NCBI GenBank assembly: GCA_046545795.1
Contig: JBKGZD010000090.1
Span: 1-10,504 of the forward strand
Reading direction: 5' to 3'
Source: JAGXLC01 sp046545795
GTDB lineage: Bacteria > Bacteroidota > Bacteroidia > Bacteroidales > UBA12077
Length of the DNA: 10,504 bases
Shown: one piece after another, positions 1 through 6,954 of the stretch
Layout: each line of letters opens with the position of its first letter
How positions within the stretch are numbered: the stretch's first letter is position 1
The notes under the pieces: generated by a model
The model's input: only the letters and a program-made list of their open reading frames with translations
Told to the model about the DNA's origin: nothing
The model's database searches: none
Position numbers and translations under genes: made by a program

Positions 1-438
1 GTGGATCAATCACAAACCCTAATCAGGTATTTATGCTTAACAGAATAATTGATTAAGTAGAATTACGTATACTTATAAAACACATATTATTAGCTCGTTA
101 TAACCAACTATGTGTTATATAATTTTAAACCTTTTTCAAAAGATTATTGTGCTCTCTGAATTGCGGGCTAGCTGGGAAATATAGTTACCGGCTTTTAAAT
201 AGGTTAATTTTTGAAGCAGCCTTAGTTTATTTCTATGAAAATAAGGAGTTTAACTTGTATTTTGTACGTAGTTAAGTATTTTTACCTTAATACATAAGTC
301 GGGTAATTCTACTCTATTTTGGAATCTTTTCTATTATTAATTTTATCCCATGGAAAAGATAAACAAAACAGATAAAGTTACGATATTATCTGAGAGAGTT
401 GTTGTAGAGTTTTGTGAGAGCAAATTGTGTGAAATTTT
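1..438. other. Upstream intergenic stretch, no supported gene of normal size
   Basis: This 438-base AT-rich stretch has stops in all frames at short intervals. Two short open frames run in from the left edge and stop at 46-48 and 55-57; either could be the tail of an upstream gene, but neither is recognisable. No tRNA-like fold, strong hairpin or exact TAnnTTTG promoter element was found, so the promoter of the receiver gene at 439 was not located. The only item near that gene is a 30-codon ORF starting at 350, listed separately. Confidence 0.6.
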
Positions 439-442
439 ATGA
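350..442 (+). CDS. Possible 30-aa upstream ORF overlapping the receiver gene
   Basis: An ATG at 350 opens a 30-codon frame whose TGA stop (440-442) overlaps the ATG (439-441) of the receiver gene in an ATGA arrangement. Such 4-nt overlaps usually mark translational coupling, and the same arrangement joins the B12 sensor to its kinase further on. The peptide begins MEKINKTDK, is mixed in charge and contains two cysteines; it matches no family I know. The frame is closed just upstream by a TAA at 338-340, so it is not the end of a longer gene. It may be a coupled leader peptide or chance; length alone gives no support. Confidence 0.2.
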   Translation: MEKINKTDKVTILSERVVVEFCESKLCEIL

Positions 443-837
443 AAAGAAAGAAAAGAATATTATTAGTCGATAAATTAGCAATTCAGACTTTTCTCCTTCA
501 AAGTATAATTATTGATGAGGGATACAACTGTAATGTAGTAGAAAGTAAAGATGATGCATTGAATTTTTTGCGTTCACATAATGTCGATATAATAATTTTA
601 GATGCATCCGATATCTATCTGCAAGGAATTTCTTTGCTACAGGAATTGAAGAAAAATTCTGAATATTCGGATGTACCGGTTCTTGCCCTTTCTGTAAAAA
701 AAGATGATAACAATATCAGGGATGTTTTAAATAAAGGTGCTGCTGATTATATAACAAAGCCCTTCAATATTCAGGATTTACTTAATAAGCTTGCAGGCAT
801 TAATTATCGGGAACAATCTGAGAGAGAAACAAAATAA
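439..837 (+). CDS. Single-domain response regulator (receiver only) with altered acidic pocket
   Basis: The 132-aa protein is one CheY-like receiver domain with no output domain. Strand 1 (ILLVD, residues 7-11) ends in Asp11, but the next residue, normally acidic and part of the Mg2+ site, is Lys12. The phosphoacceptor is Asp55 (IIILD), the switch Thr/Ser is Ser85 (LALS), and the conserved Lys is Lys107 in the TKPF motif. Loss of one acidic residue weakens Mg2+-dependent phosphorylation in many receivers, so this may be a poorly phosphorylated or phosphorylation-independent adaptor; that is inference. The gene ends 134 bp before the B12-sensor gene on the same strand, which has its own promoter, so the link is by proximity. 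It could be a diffusible partner of the kinase at 2024. No Shine-Dalgarno precedes the ATG. Confidence 0.88.
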   Translation: MKRKKRILLVDKLAIQTFLLQSIIIDEGYNCNVVESKDDALNFLRSHNVDIIILDASDIYLQGISLLQELKKNSEYSDVPVLALSVKKDDNNIRDVLNKGAADYITKPFNIQDLLNKLAGINYREQSERETK

Positions 838-918
838 GTTAAAACATAGTTTGGGTATTCAAAATAATTATTGAAACATCTGGACTATAGACTTGTTAAT
901 AATGATATAATTGAAGCA

Positions 919-949
919 TTGGATTTGAAGATGAGAATCTCTATCTTTG
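919..949 (+). promoter_or_regulatory. Bacteroidota-type promoter for the B12-sensor/kinase operon
   Basis: TTG at 919-921 is followed after exactly 20 nt by TATCTTTG at 942-949, a full match to the Bacteroidota housekeeping sigma consensus TTG-N19-21-TAnnTTTG. Transcription would begin a few bases after 949, giving a leader of about 15-20 nt before the ATG at 972, too short for a riboswitch. This makes the B12-sensor/kinase pair an independent transcription unit from the receiver gene upstream. Confidence 0.65.
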
Positions 950-971
950 TTTAATAAACCTATAGCCTGCC

Positions 972-2027
972 ATGAACAATGAGAGAATACATGATCTGCT
1001 GATTGAGAATAAAAATATTATTGCAAGGGAAATCGTTGAAAAACAATATAGTTTGAATCCCAAATTCTGGTCGAAATTCGGAGAAGAGGGGAGAATTAAA
1101 AGTCAAAGAGATGCAGCTCACCATATCACATTTTTGGCAGAAGCTATTTTGCTAGAAGATACTGAGGTTTTTACAGATTATATTGAATGGCTGAAATTAC
1201 TGTTCAAAGAAATAAATTTGCCCAAAGAGTCTATCACAGAAACATTAAATATAACAAAGGAAATACTTGAAAACTATTTTACTCCGCATGAAAGAGAACA
1301 TATTGAAACATATATTAGCGCTGCGATAAATCATGTTGAGAAACCAGTTAAGCAAGTACCTTCTTACATAGATACCAATGCCCCGCTTGGAGAATTAGCC
1401 AAAGAGTTTAATGAAACTCTGATTAAAGGCAGGAAAAATCAGGCAAGTAATCTTATTTTAAAGGCCGTTGAGGAGGGAGTGTCCATTCAGGATATATATC
1501 TTAATGTATTTCAGAAATCACAACTTGAAACAGGTAGGTTGTGGTTAATGAATAAAATCAGTGTTGCTAAAGAGCATTATGTTTCTGCTGCTACTCAGAT
1601 GATTATGTCGCAGTTATATCCGTATATTTTTTCGACTGAGCGTAAGGGATTTACCTTTATTGGTGCATGTGTAGGAAGTGAACTTCATGAAATAGGACTT
1701 CGTATGGTGAGCGATTTTTTTGAAATGGATGGATGGGATACATATTATCTGGGTGCCAATACACCCGTAACTACAATAATTTCTGCTATCCAGGAATATA
1801 AAGCAGATATACTGGGACTTTCAATTGCTATGCCCTATCATCAGAGTTTGGTTAAAAATAACATAGAGGAAATAAGAAAAGAAATTACTGAAAGCCAAAC
1901 AAAGATTCTTGTTGGAGGCAATGGGATTAATAACAGGAGGAATATATGGAAGATGCTGGGTGCTGATAATTACGCACCTGATGCCAGGAGTGCAATTAAT
2001 TTAGCAAATAAAATGATTCAACAATGA
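972..2027 (+). CDS. Cobalamin-binding sensor with CarH-type photoreceptor signature, no DNA-binding domain
   Basis: The 351-aa soluble protein has a helical N-terminal region (about 1-125, not assigned to a family with certainty), a four-helix B12 cap domain (about 137-220) and a Rossmann cobalamin-binding domain (about 226-350). The cap holds Trp191-x9-Glu201-His202, the Wx9EH motif that in CarH-type photoreceptors surrounds the upper face of adenosylcobalamin. The Rossmann domain has Glu237-x-His239-x-x-Gly242, then 41 residues to Ser284-x-Ala286, then 28 residues to Gly315-Gly316, the expected spacing for base-off/His-on B12 with His239 as lower ligand. CarH and LitR carry a MerR domain at the N-terminus; this protein has none, so it should signal through a partner. 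The residue after Trp191 is Leu192, where T. thermophilus CarH has the His that ligates cobalt after photolysis, so the photoproduct may differ. It overlaps the kinase gene by 4 nt. A non-photosensory cobalamin sensor is the main alternative. Confidence 0.88.
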   Translation: MNNERIHDLLIENKNIIAREIVEKQYSLNPKFWSKFGEEGRIKSQRDAAHHITFLAEAILLEDTEVFTDYIEWLKLLFKEINLPKESITETLNITKEILENYFTPHEREHIETYISAAINHVEKPVKQVPSYIDTNAPLGELAKEFNETLIKGRKNQASNLILKAVEEGVSIQDIYLNVFQKSQLETGRLWLMNKISVAKEHYVSAATQMIMSQLYPYIFSTERKGFTFIGACVGSELHEIGLRMVSDFFEMDGWDTYYLGANTPVTTIISAIQEYKADILGLSIAMPYHQSLVKNNIEEIRKEITESQTKILVGGNGINNRRNIWKMLGADNYAPDARSAINLANKMIQQ

Positions 2028-3646
2028 TAAGTTCCAATTCAGATGATATAAATGGTGGTTTCGCAATCTTATGCGATGAAAATGGAGTGATAAAGAAAGT
2101 ATTGAATGGAATTACAGATATCACAGAAAACATAACCGGAAGGCTTTTTACTAATCTAATAGATAAAGATACAAGGTCAAAGGCAATGGATTTCCTGTTG
2201 GATCTAAAGGACGAAGACATTGCTATGAATTACCAGATGAATGTATGGGTGAATGATAATATTAAGACACTCTCTTTTATCGGAATTAGAATAAAACAGG
2301 AAATGATTATAATTGGTGCACGTAACGAGGAAGAGGCTGTTGAATTCACGAATCACCTTCAACAAATCAACAACGAGCAAGCAAATACTATACGGAAACT
2401 AGTCAAAGAAAAATATCAGTACAAGAAAATCATAGAGAAACAAAAAGATCAAACCTATGATGATTTAACAAGCTTGAATAATGAGCTTATTAATTTGCAA
2501 AGAGAACTTTCAAAGAAAAATGCAGAGCTGGAGAGGATTAATGACACAAAAAACCAAATTCTGGGTATGGCTGCACATGATCTGAGAAATCCTTTATCCG
2601 TTATTCAAAGCTATACACAGTATTTAATTGAAAGATCAGATTCATATCTTCCGGAAAAGCAAAAAAAATTTTTAAATACAATCTATTCTACCAGCCAGTT
2701 TATGCTTAACCTGATAGATGATATTCTTGATGTTTCCAAGATAGAATCAGGCAAGCTGCATCTCAATAAGCAGTCTACAGAAATAACAGAATTAATCCTC
2801 AATAATGTTGAACTTAATAAACCTTTAGCTGCTAAAAAAAATATATCGATTAATCTTAATATAAAAATTCAGCCTGTTAAGATAGATATCGATGCCCATA
2901 AAATTGAGCAGGTCTTTAATAATTTGATTACCAATGCAATTAAATTTTCTTACCCAAATACGTCCATTGATGTTTGCCTGAAAAGAATTGATGATAATAT
3001 GCTTCATTTTTCTTTCCATGATCAGGGAGTGGGTATAAAAGCAGAGAAACTGGAATCAATATTTCAGCCATTTACTAAGGAGAGCAGCAGGGGGACAGAG
3101 GGTGAGCCAGGTACAGGCCTCGGTTTGGTGATTGTAAAACAAATAGTAGAAGGACACGGGGGTAAAATATGGGTGGATTCTACTGTGAATAAAGGGAGTT
3201 GTTTCTGTTTTACTTTACCATTAGAGCATCAGTATAAAACTGAAACTAACGGGAAGGATACCTATCATCCCTATAACTTGAGTGATAAAACAATATTACT
3301 TATTGAAGATCATAGTATAAGTAAAAAGTTAATTATTGAAATGCTCAAATCCACTGGTGTAAAAATCATTACCAGTTATGACGGTAAAGAAGGGATTACA
3401 CATTTTGAGAATCATCCTGAAATAGACCTGATCCTGCTTGATCTGAGCCTGCCTGATATGGATGGATTGGATGTTATCAAACACTTCAGAAAATCTCACA
3501 AAGACATACCCATCATCATCCAAACAGCTCACGTAGTGAGTGGTGAAAAAGAGAAAGCTTTATTCCACGGGGCCAATGATTACATCACGAAACCCATTGA
3601 GTCTAAAACTCTTTATGACACCCTTAAAAAATACTTGATTGAATAG
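2024..3646 (+). CDS. Soluble hybrid histidine kinase (PAS-like, HisKA, HATPase, receiver)
   Basis: The 540-aa protein has no membrane segment. Residues 10-105 look like a divergent PAS domain, followed by a long coiled coil (about 108-178). The HisKA H-box is at 182-190 with phospho-acceptor His185 (AAHDLRNP). The HATPase_c domain shows the N box (Asn300, Asn304), G1 (Asp333-x-Gly335-x-Gly337), F box (347-350) and G2 (GTGLGL, 363-368), so autokinase activity is expected. A C-terminal receiver (about 421-538) has the acidic pair Glu428-Asp429, phosphoacceptor Asp473, Thr501 and Lys523, all intact, unlike the receiver encoded at 439. The start codon overlaps the stop of the B12 sensor (ATGA at 2024-2027), implying coupled translation and probably a complex in which the B12 protein gates the kinase. 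No HPt or DNA-binding regulator is encoded nearby, so the final output is not visible here. Confidence 0.93.
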   Translation: MISSNSDDINGGFAILCDENGVIKKVLNGITDITENITGRLFTNLIDKDTRSKAMDFLLDLKDEDIAMNYQMNVWVNDNIKTLSFIGIRIKQEMIIIGARNEEEAVEFTNHLQQINNEQANTIRKLVKEKYQYKKIIEKQKDQTYDDLTSLNNELINLQRELSKKNAELERINDTKNQILGMAAHDLRNPLSVIQSYTQYLIERSDSYLPEKQKKFLNTIYSTSQFMLNLIDDILDVSKIESGKLHLNKQSTEITELILNNVELNKPLAAKKNISINLNIKIQPVKIDIDAHKIEQVFNNLITNAIKFSYPNTSIDVCLKRIDDNMLHFSFHDQGVGIKAEKLESIFQPFTKESSRGTEGEPGTGLGLVIVKQIVEGHGGKIWVDSTVNKGSCFCFTLPLEHQYKTETNGKDTYHPYNLSDKTILLIEDHSISKKLIIEMLKSTGVKIITSYDGKEGITHFENHPEIDLILLDLSLPDMDGLDVIKHFRKSHKDIPIIIQTAHVVSGEKEKALFHGANDYITKPIESKTLYDTLKKYLIE

Positions 3647-3762
3647 GAATAGATCAAGTTTCTCCGAAATGATAAAGTAAACCAAACTTACAAAATTGTG
3701 TTATTCACATTTAGGGTAAAATAATTTATAAGTCTTTCAGGAAATGTGGCAGAATAAAATGC

Positions 3763-3770
3763 TACATTTG
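3763..3770 (+). promoter_or_regulatory. Probable -7 element for menG
   Basis: TACATTTG fits the Bacteroidota -7 consensus TAnnTTTG and ends 39 nt before the menG ATG at 3810. No TTG stands at the expected -33 spacing, so this is a half-match only. Because it lies downstream of the in-frame ATG at 3744, it argues that translation begins at 3810. Confidence 0.4.
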
Positions 3771-3809
3771 CGAATTGAGGAAATAGTGTCAATCATAAGA
3801 TATTACAAC

Positions 3810-4559
3810 ATGAGTACAAAAGAAAATCTTGCAAAAGCAGAAATAGAAGCTAAAGGTAAACCGCTTCAGAAAATGTTTAACCAGGTGCCGTCCAGTTATG
3901 ATTTTTTAAATCGTTTGTTAACCTTTCGTCTGGATGAATTCTGGCGCAGAAAAGCGGTTAAAGTCATTTCCGGTGAAAACCCTGCAAGAATTATGGACCT
4001 TGGCACAGGTACTGGAGATCTGGCGATTCGACTTGCAAAAAAATTACCTGGCGCAAAAATATCAGGGTATGATTTTAGTCTTTCTATGTTAGAATATGCA
4101 AGGGAAAAGGCCAAAAAGAAGAGCCTTCACAATGTGAATTTTATTGAGGGAGATGCTGCAAAAATGCCATTTGATGATAATTATTTTGATGTAACCGGTG
4201 TTTCTTTTGCCTTTCGAAATATTACCTTTAAAAATCCCAATACAGATCTTTATCTAAGTGAAATTTTCAGAACGCTTCGCCCTGGTGGAAAGTTAGTTAT
4301 TGTGGAAAGCAGCCAGCCGCAAAATAAGTGGATACGATTCTTTTTCCATTTGTATTTGCAATATGTAGTTTCAGCTATAGGAGGGCGTTTGTCGCCTTCT
4401 AAAGGGGCGTATCATTACCTGGCTTATTCTGCAAAAAATTTTTATACCCGGCCAGAGCTAACAGAAATCCTGGAAAAACATGGTTTTAAAAACACCATAC
4501 ATAAACCAATGTTGCTTGGTGCCGCTGCAATTACAATATCTACAAAGCCCGGGAATTGA
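3810..4559 (+). CDS. menG: Demethylmenaquinone methyltransferase (MenG/UbiE)
   Basis: This 249-aa class I SAM-dependent methyltransferase C-methylates demethylmenaquinone in the last step of menaquinone synthesis, at the cytoplasmic membrane face. Family hallmarks are the N-terminal MFNQVPSSYDFLNRLL block (22-37), SAM motif I with DLGTGTGD (63-70), the acidic strand-2 end in GYDFS (86-90), GDAAKMPF (114-121), the FAFRN segment (134-138) and LRPGGKLVIVE (157-167). Length is normal for the family. An in-frame ATG at 3744 would add 22 residues unlike any MenG N-terminus and would sit before the candidate promoter element, so I chose 3810. The gene follows the kinase by 163 bp and converges on the phosphofructokinase gene. 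With no ubiquinone genes visible and a Bacteroidota-like context, menaquinone rather than ubiquinone is the likely substrate. Confidence 0.93.
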   Translation: MSTKENLAKAEIEAKGKPLQKMFNQVPSSYDFLNRLLTFRLDEFWRRKAVKVISGENPARIMDLGTGTGDLAIRLAKKLPGAKISGYDFSLSMLEYAREKAKKKSLHNVNFIEGDAAKMPFDDNYFDVTGVSFAFRNITFKNPNTDLYLSEIFRTLRPGGKLVIVESSQPQNKWIRFFFHLYLQYVVSAIGGRLSPSKGAYHYLAYSAKNFYTRPELTEILEKHGFKNTIHKPMLLGAAAITISTKPGN

Positions 4560-4588
4560 CAAAAGTTTGATGAACCCGGGAAAATGAA

Positions 4589-4621
4589 AACCCTTTCCTT
4601 GATTAGCCAAGTGAAAGGGTT
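4589..4621 (-). terminator. Hairpin terminator downstream of the phosphofructokinase gene
   Basis: AACCCTTTC (4589-4597) pairs perfectly with GAAAGGGTT (4613-4621). The stem continues with CTTG (4598-4601) against CAAG (4608-4611) after one bulged base, leaving the loop ATTAGC. Read on the minus strand the hairpin is followed by TTTTCATTTT, a good U-rich tail, 27 nt after the pfp stop. On the plus strand the following bases are not T-rich, so it ends menG less convincingly, although both convergent genes may share it. Confidence 0.75.
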
Positions 4622-4647
4622 GTATAAAAAGTTGTAAAAACAAATAT

Positions 4648-5853
4648 TTATACCTCACTGGTTATAATAAACATTGGCTTCATTGCAAAGCTCTTATACT
4701 GTGGTCGCAGCCTGTCTGTGTTGTATTGCTGAGAAACGTTAACAACTTTTGATTTACTGGTAACCACCTCAATCGGAATATTGTCATATTGTCCTTGTCT
4801 GAACACTACCAACCGGCCATACACTCCGTTTAAGATTAGGTCTAAAGCAAGGTTCCCGTAAGCCATTGGAACTACCGAATCAATGGAGTCGGGGTCGCCT
4901 CCGCGAACGAGATAACCTAATTTCTGATTAATAATTCCGACTTTTTTTCCATTATTAAATTCAGGAGATATTTCTTTAATTTGGTTAGACACCATATCGC
5001 CTATTCCTCCTAATTTAGCATGGCCATACATATCTTTTTCCTGGTTTTCAAACATCATTTCTCCACCTTCAAACATAGCACCCTCTGAAACAAGTACTAC
5101 TGAATAGTTGCTGGGGTGCTTCGCCCTGTCTTCCATCAGGAGTTTAGTTAGTTTTCTTATATCAAATTTATATTCAGGAATTACACACCTGTCTGCAGCG
5201 CCTGCCATAGTTGGTAACATGGCTGTAAAACCTGCATATCGTCCAAAAACTTCCAGTACCATTACACGTTCATGAGAACCGGCAGTTGTCCGGAGTATGT
5301 TAGTCATCATAATTGTTCTGGTGATGCATGTGCTGAATCCAATGCAGTAGTCCGTTCCCGGCACATCATTGTCCATTGTTTTGGGTATGCCAATCACTTT
5401 AAAGCCCTCAGAATATAATCTGACCGCATAACTAAGGGTGTCATCACCTCCAATGGGTATCAGATAGTCTATGTTCAGATATTCTAATGATTTGAGGATT
5501 TCAGGAGTTAAATCGTTTTTATCTTCGTTGTATTTATCAGCATAATGAGGTGGAACGCTATCTTTGGGAATATTTGCCGGATTTACACGGGAGCTGTGGA
5601 GAAAGGTTCCTCCTGTACGACCTGCCCTGTTTACAACATCTTCTGTAAGTTCAGTATAACAATTGCAATGCTCTTCGGGATTATCCCTGTTTAATTCTAA
5701 TAATCCTGCATATCCCCTTCGGATGCCTATAACTTTATATCCCTCCCGTAAAGCACGTATTGTTACTGCCCGAATAGCCGGGTTTAGACCAGGGACATCG
5801 CCTCCGCCGGTTAATATCCCGATGACGCCTTTTTTGGTTTTTGATGTTGTCAT
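4648..5853 (-). CDS. 6-phosphofructokinase, predicted pyrophosphate-dependent (PFP)
   Basis: The 401-aa enzyme phosphorylates fructose 6-phosphate to fructose 1,6-bisphosphate. The N-terminal phosphate-binding loop is GGGDVPGLN (16-24), the donor-specificity segment is GGDD (135-138), and the catalytic segment is PKTMDND (157-163) with general base Asp161. The two positions that separate donors, Gly104 and Gly124 in E. coli ATP-PFK, are here Asp138 and Lys158; Asp plus Lys is the combination of pyrophosphate-dependent enzymes (EC 2.7.1.90), whose reaction is reversible. The substrate region MVLEVFGRYAGF (198-209) is conserved. Length fits the 340-450-aa group rather than the 320-aa E. coli type. 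The frame opens at a TTG at 5862, but ATG at 5853 gives the more usual N-terminus. No promoter match was found upstream. Many such genes are annotated simply as ATP-dependent PFK. Confidence 0.93.
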   Translation of the reverse strand: MTTSKTKKGVIGILTGGGDVPGLNPAIRAVTIRALREGYKVIGIRRGYAGLLELNRDNPEEHCNCYTELTEDVVNRAGRTGGTFLHSSRVNPANIPKDSVPPHYADKYNEDKNDLTPEILKSLEYLNIDYLIPIGGDDTLSYAVRLYSEGFKVIGIPKTMDNDVPGTDYCIGFSTCITRTIMMTNILRTTAGSHERVMVLEVFGRYAGFTAMLPTMAGAADRCVIPEYKFDIRKLTKLLMEDRAKHPSNYSVVLVSEGAMFEGGEMMFENQEKDMYGHAKLGGIGDMVSNQIKEISPEFNNGKKVGIINQKLGYLVRGGDPDSIDSVVPMAYGNLALDLILNGVYGRLVVFRQGQYDNIPIEVVTSKSKVVNVSQQYNTDRLRPQYKSFAMKPMFIITSEV

Positions 5854-6142
5854 AGTGATCAAGCTTTTTAAAAACTACAATAAAAAGAAAATTTAATTGC
5901 TTCTATGAAACGTATAGGATAAAATAATTGTTTATTTCATAATTAGTCCGGATTAACCTGAAACCTCCTTGTCTGTTTATGACTTGTTCCATTTACCAAG
6001 ATAAAAAGAAAAATTGTATAATAAAAGATTAGTAAGCAAATCTCCAATCAATTGGTCAGCCAATTTTAGGTTCATTCACAGGTAGTGAATCGTTTGTAAA
6101 ATTGTGTTTTTGATAGTCTGGGGATTGGAAAAATAGATAAGC
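5854..6142. other. Intergenic stretch between phzF-like and pfp genes
   Basis: These 289 AT-rich bases separate two minus-strand genes and should hold the pfp promoter. Scanning for the minus-strand form of TAnnTTTG found no exact match, and no stable hairpin or convincing small ORF was seen. The gap is large enough that the two genes are unlikely to be tightly co-transcribed. Confidence 0.5.
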
Positions 6143-6925
6143 CTAATTGGTACTAATTTGCCCTTTCAGATAAATGCGGGCTTTACCTGATATTTCAACT
6201 CGTTCACCATAATTCCGGCAAATTAATTTTCCTTGTCTTTCTGAGAGCTGTACAGCGCTTAATGTGTTTTTCCCTAGTCGCTTTGACCAGTAGGGTGCTA
6301 GTTTAGTATGAGCTGAACCGGTCACCGGATCTTCATTAATCCCAATGGCAGGTGCAAAAAAACGAGAAACAAAATCGACATTTTTCCCTGGAGCTGTTAT
6401 AATAATCCCTCTTGCATCTAATTTTTTTATAGCCTCAAAATCGGGTTTCATATGCCGGATTATTTTTTCATCATTGAATACTGCCATGTAGTCATCTGAT
6501 TTATAAAGCTCCGCAGGTTTTCTGTGCAGGGCTTCTATGATTTCATAAGAAACATTAATTTTTTCAATTTTGGATGTTGGAAAACTCATGCATAGTAACT
6601 CATCATCAGTTTTAACTGTTAAATCCCCGCTTTTCGATTCAAAAATCACATCTTTCCTTTGTGGTTCAAGCTCTTTTAAAATCAAGTATGCAGAGGCAAG
6701 AGTTGCATGTCCGCAAAGAGGCACTTCACAAACAGGGGTAAACCAACGTATTTCATACTTTTGATCCTTTGCTTTCAGAAAAGCTGTTTCAGACAGATTA
6801 TTCTCTGCTGCAATTTTTTGTAAAAGAGTATCTTCAGGCCATGAATCCAATATTACTACAGCAGCCGGATTCCCATGAAACACATTGTCGCTGAAGGCAT
6901 CGATTTGGTATATAGGCAGTTGCAT
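6143..6925 (-). CDS. PhzF-family isomerase/epimerase-like protein
   Basis: The 260-aa protein belongs to the PhzF family (diaminopimelate-epimerase-like fold, two similar lobes). Signature segments are the N-terminal QIDAFSDNVFHGNPAAV (7-23), NNLSETAFL (42-50) with the presumed catalytic acid Glu46, the RWFTPVCEVPLCGHATLAS stretch (60-78), and GINEDPVTGSAHTKLAPYW (195-213). PhzF itself isomerises dihydro-hydroxyanthranilate in phenazine synthesis, but no other phenazine gene is present here, and most bacterial homologues have no known substrate, so phenazine production should not be inferred. The frame extends to a GTG at 6955, but the family N-terminus (MQLPIYQIDAF) begins at the ATG at 6925, and the promoter -7 element covers the GTG, which settles the start. 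Confidence 0.92.
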   Translation of the reverse strand: MQLPIYQIDAFSDNVFHGNPAAVVILDSWPEDTLLQKIAAENNLSETAFLKAKDQKYEIRWFTPVCEVPLCGHATLASAYLILKELEPQRKDVIFESKSGDLTVKTDDELLCMSFPTSKIEKINVSYEIIEALHRKPAELYKSDDYMAVFNDEKIIRHMKPDFEAIKKLDARGIIITAPGKNVDFVSRFFAPAIGINEDPVTGSAHTKLAPYWSKRLGKNTLSAVQLSERQGKLICRNYGERVEISGKARIYLKGQISTN

Positions 6926-6954
6926 GGTTTTGTTTCTATTTATAGAATTACACA

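Noticed and set aside
950..971. Cobalamin riboswitch before the B12-sensor gene
   Set aside because: The leader after the promoter is only about 20 nt, far too short for a cobalamin aptamer, and no B12-box-like sequence was seen in the 134-bp gap.
3656..3690. AAGTTT/AAACTT inverted repeat after the kinase gene as terminator
   Set aside because: Six A/T-rich pairs with a loop over 20 nt and no T-tract; not distinguishable from chance in AT-rich DNA.
3744..3809. N-terminal extension of menG from the upstream ATG
   Set aside because: The 22 extra residues do not resemble MenG N-termini, and the candidate -7 element at 3763-3770 lies inside it; the ATG at 3810 fits better.
4548..4580. Two CCCGGG copies flanking the end of menG as a second hairpin terminator
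   Set aside because: CCCGGG is self-complementary so two copies always seem to pair; the loop is 21 nt and no T-run follows on the plus strand. The hairpin at 4589-4621 is much better.
5663..5896. Plus-strand frame opposite the start of the phosphofructokinase gene
   Set aside because: It lies almost wholly inside the conserved PFK coding region on the other strand and resembles no protein.
6143..6925. Phenazine biosynthesis locus
   Set aside because: Only a PhzF-family gene is present; the family is broad and no other phenazine gene is nearby.
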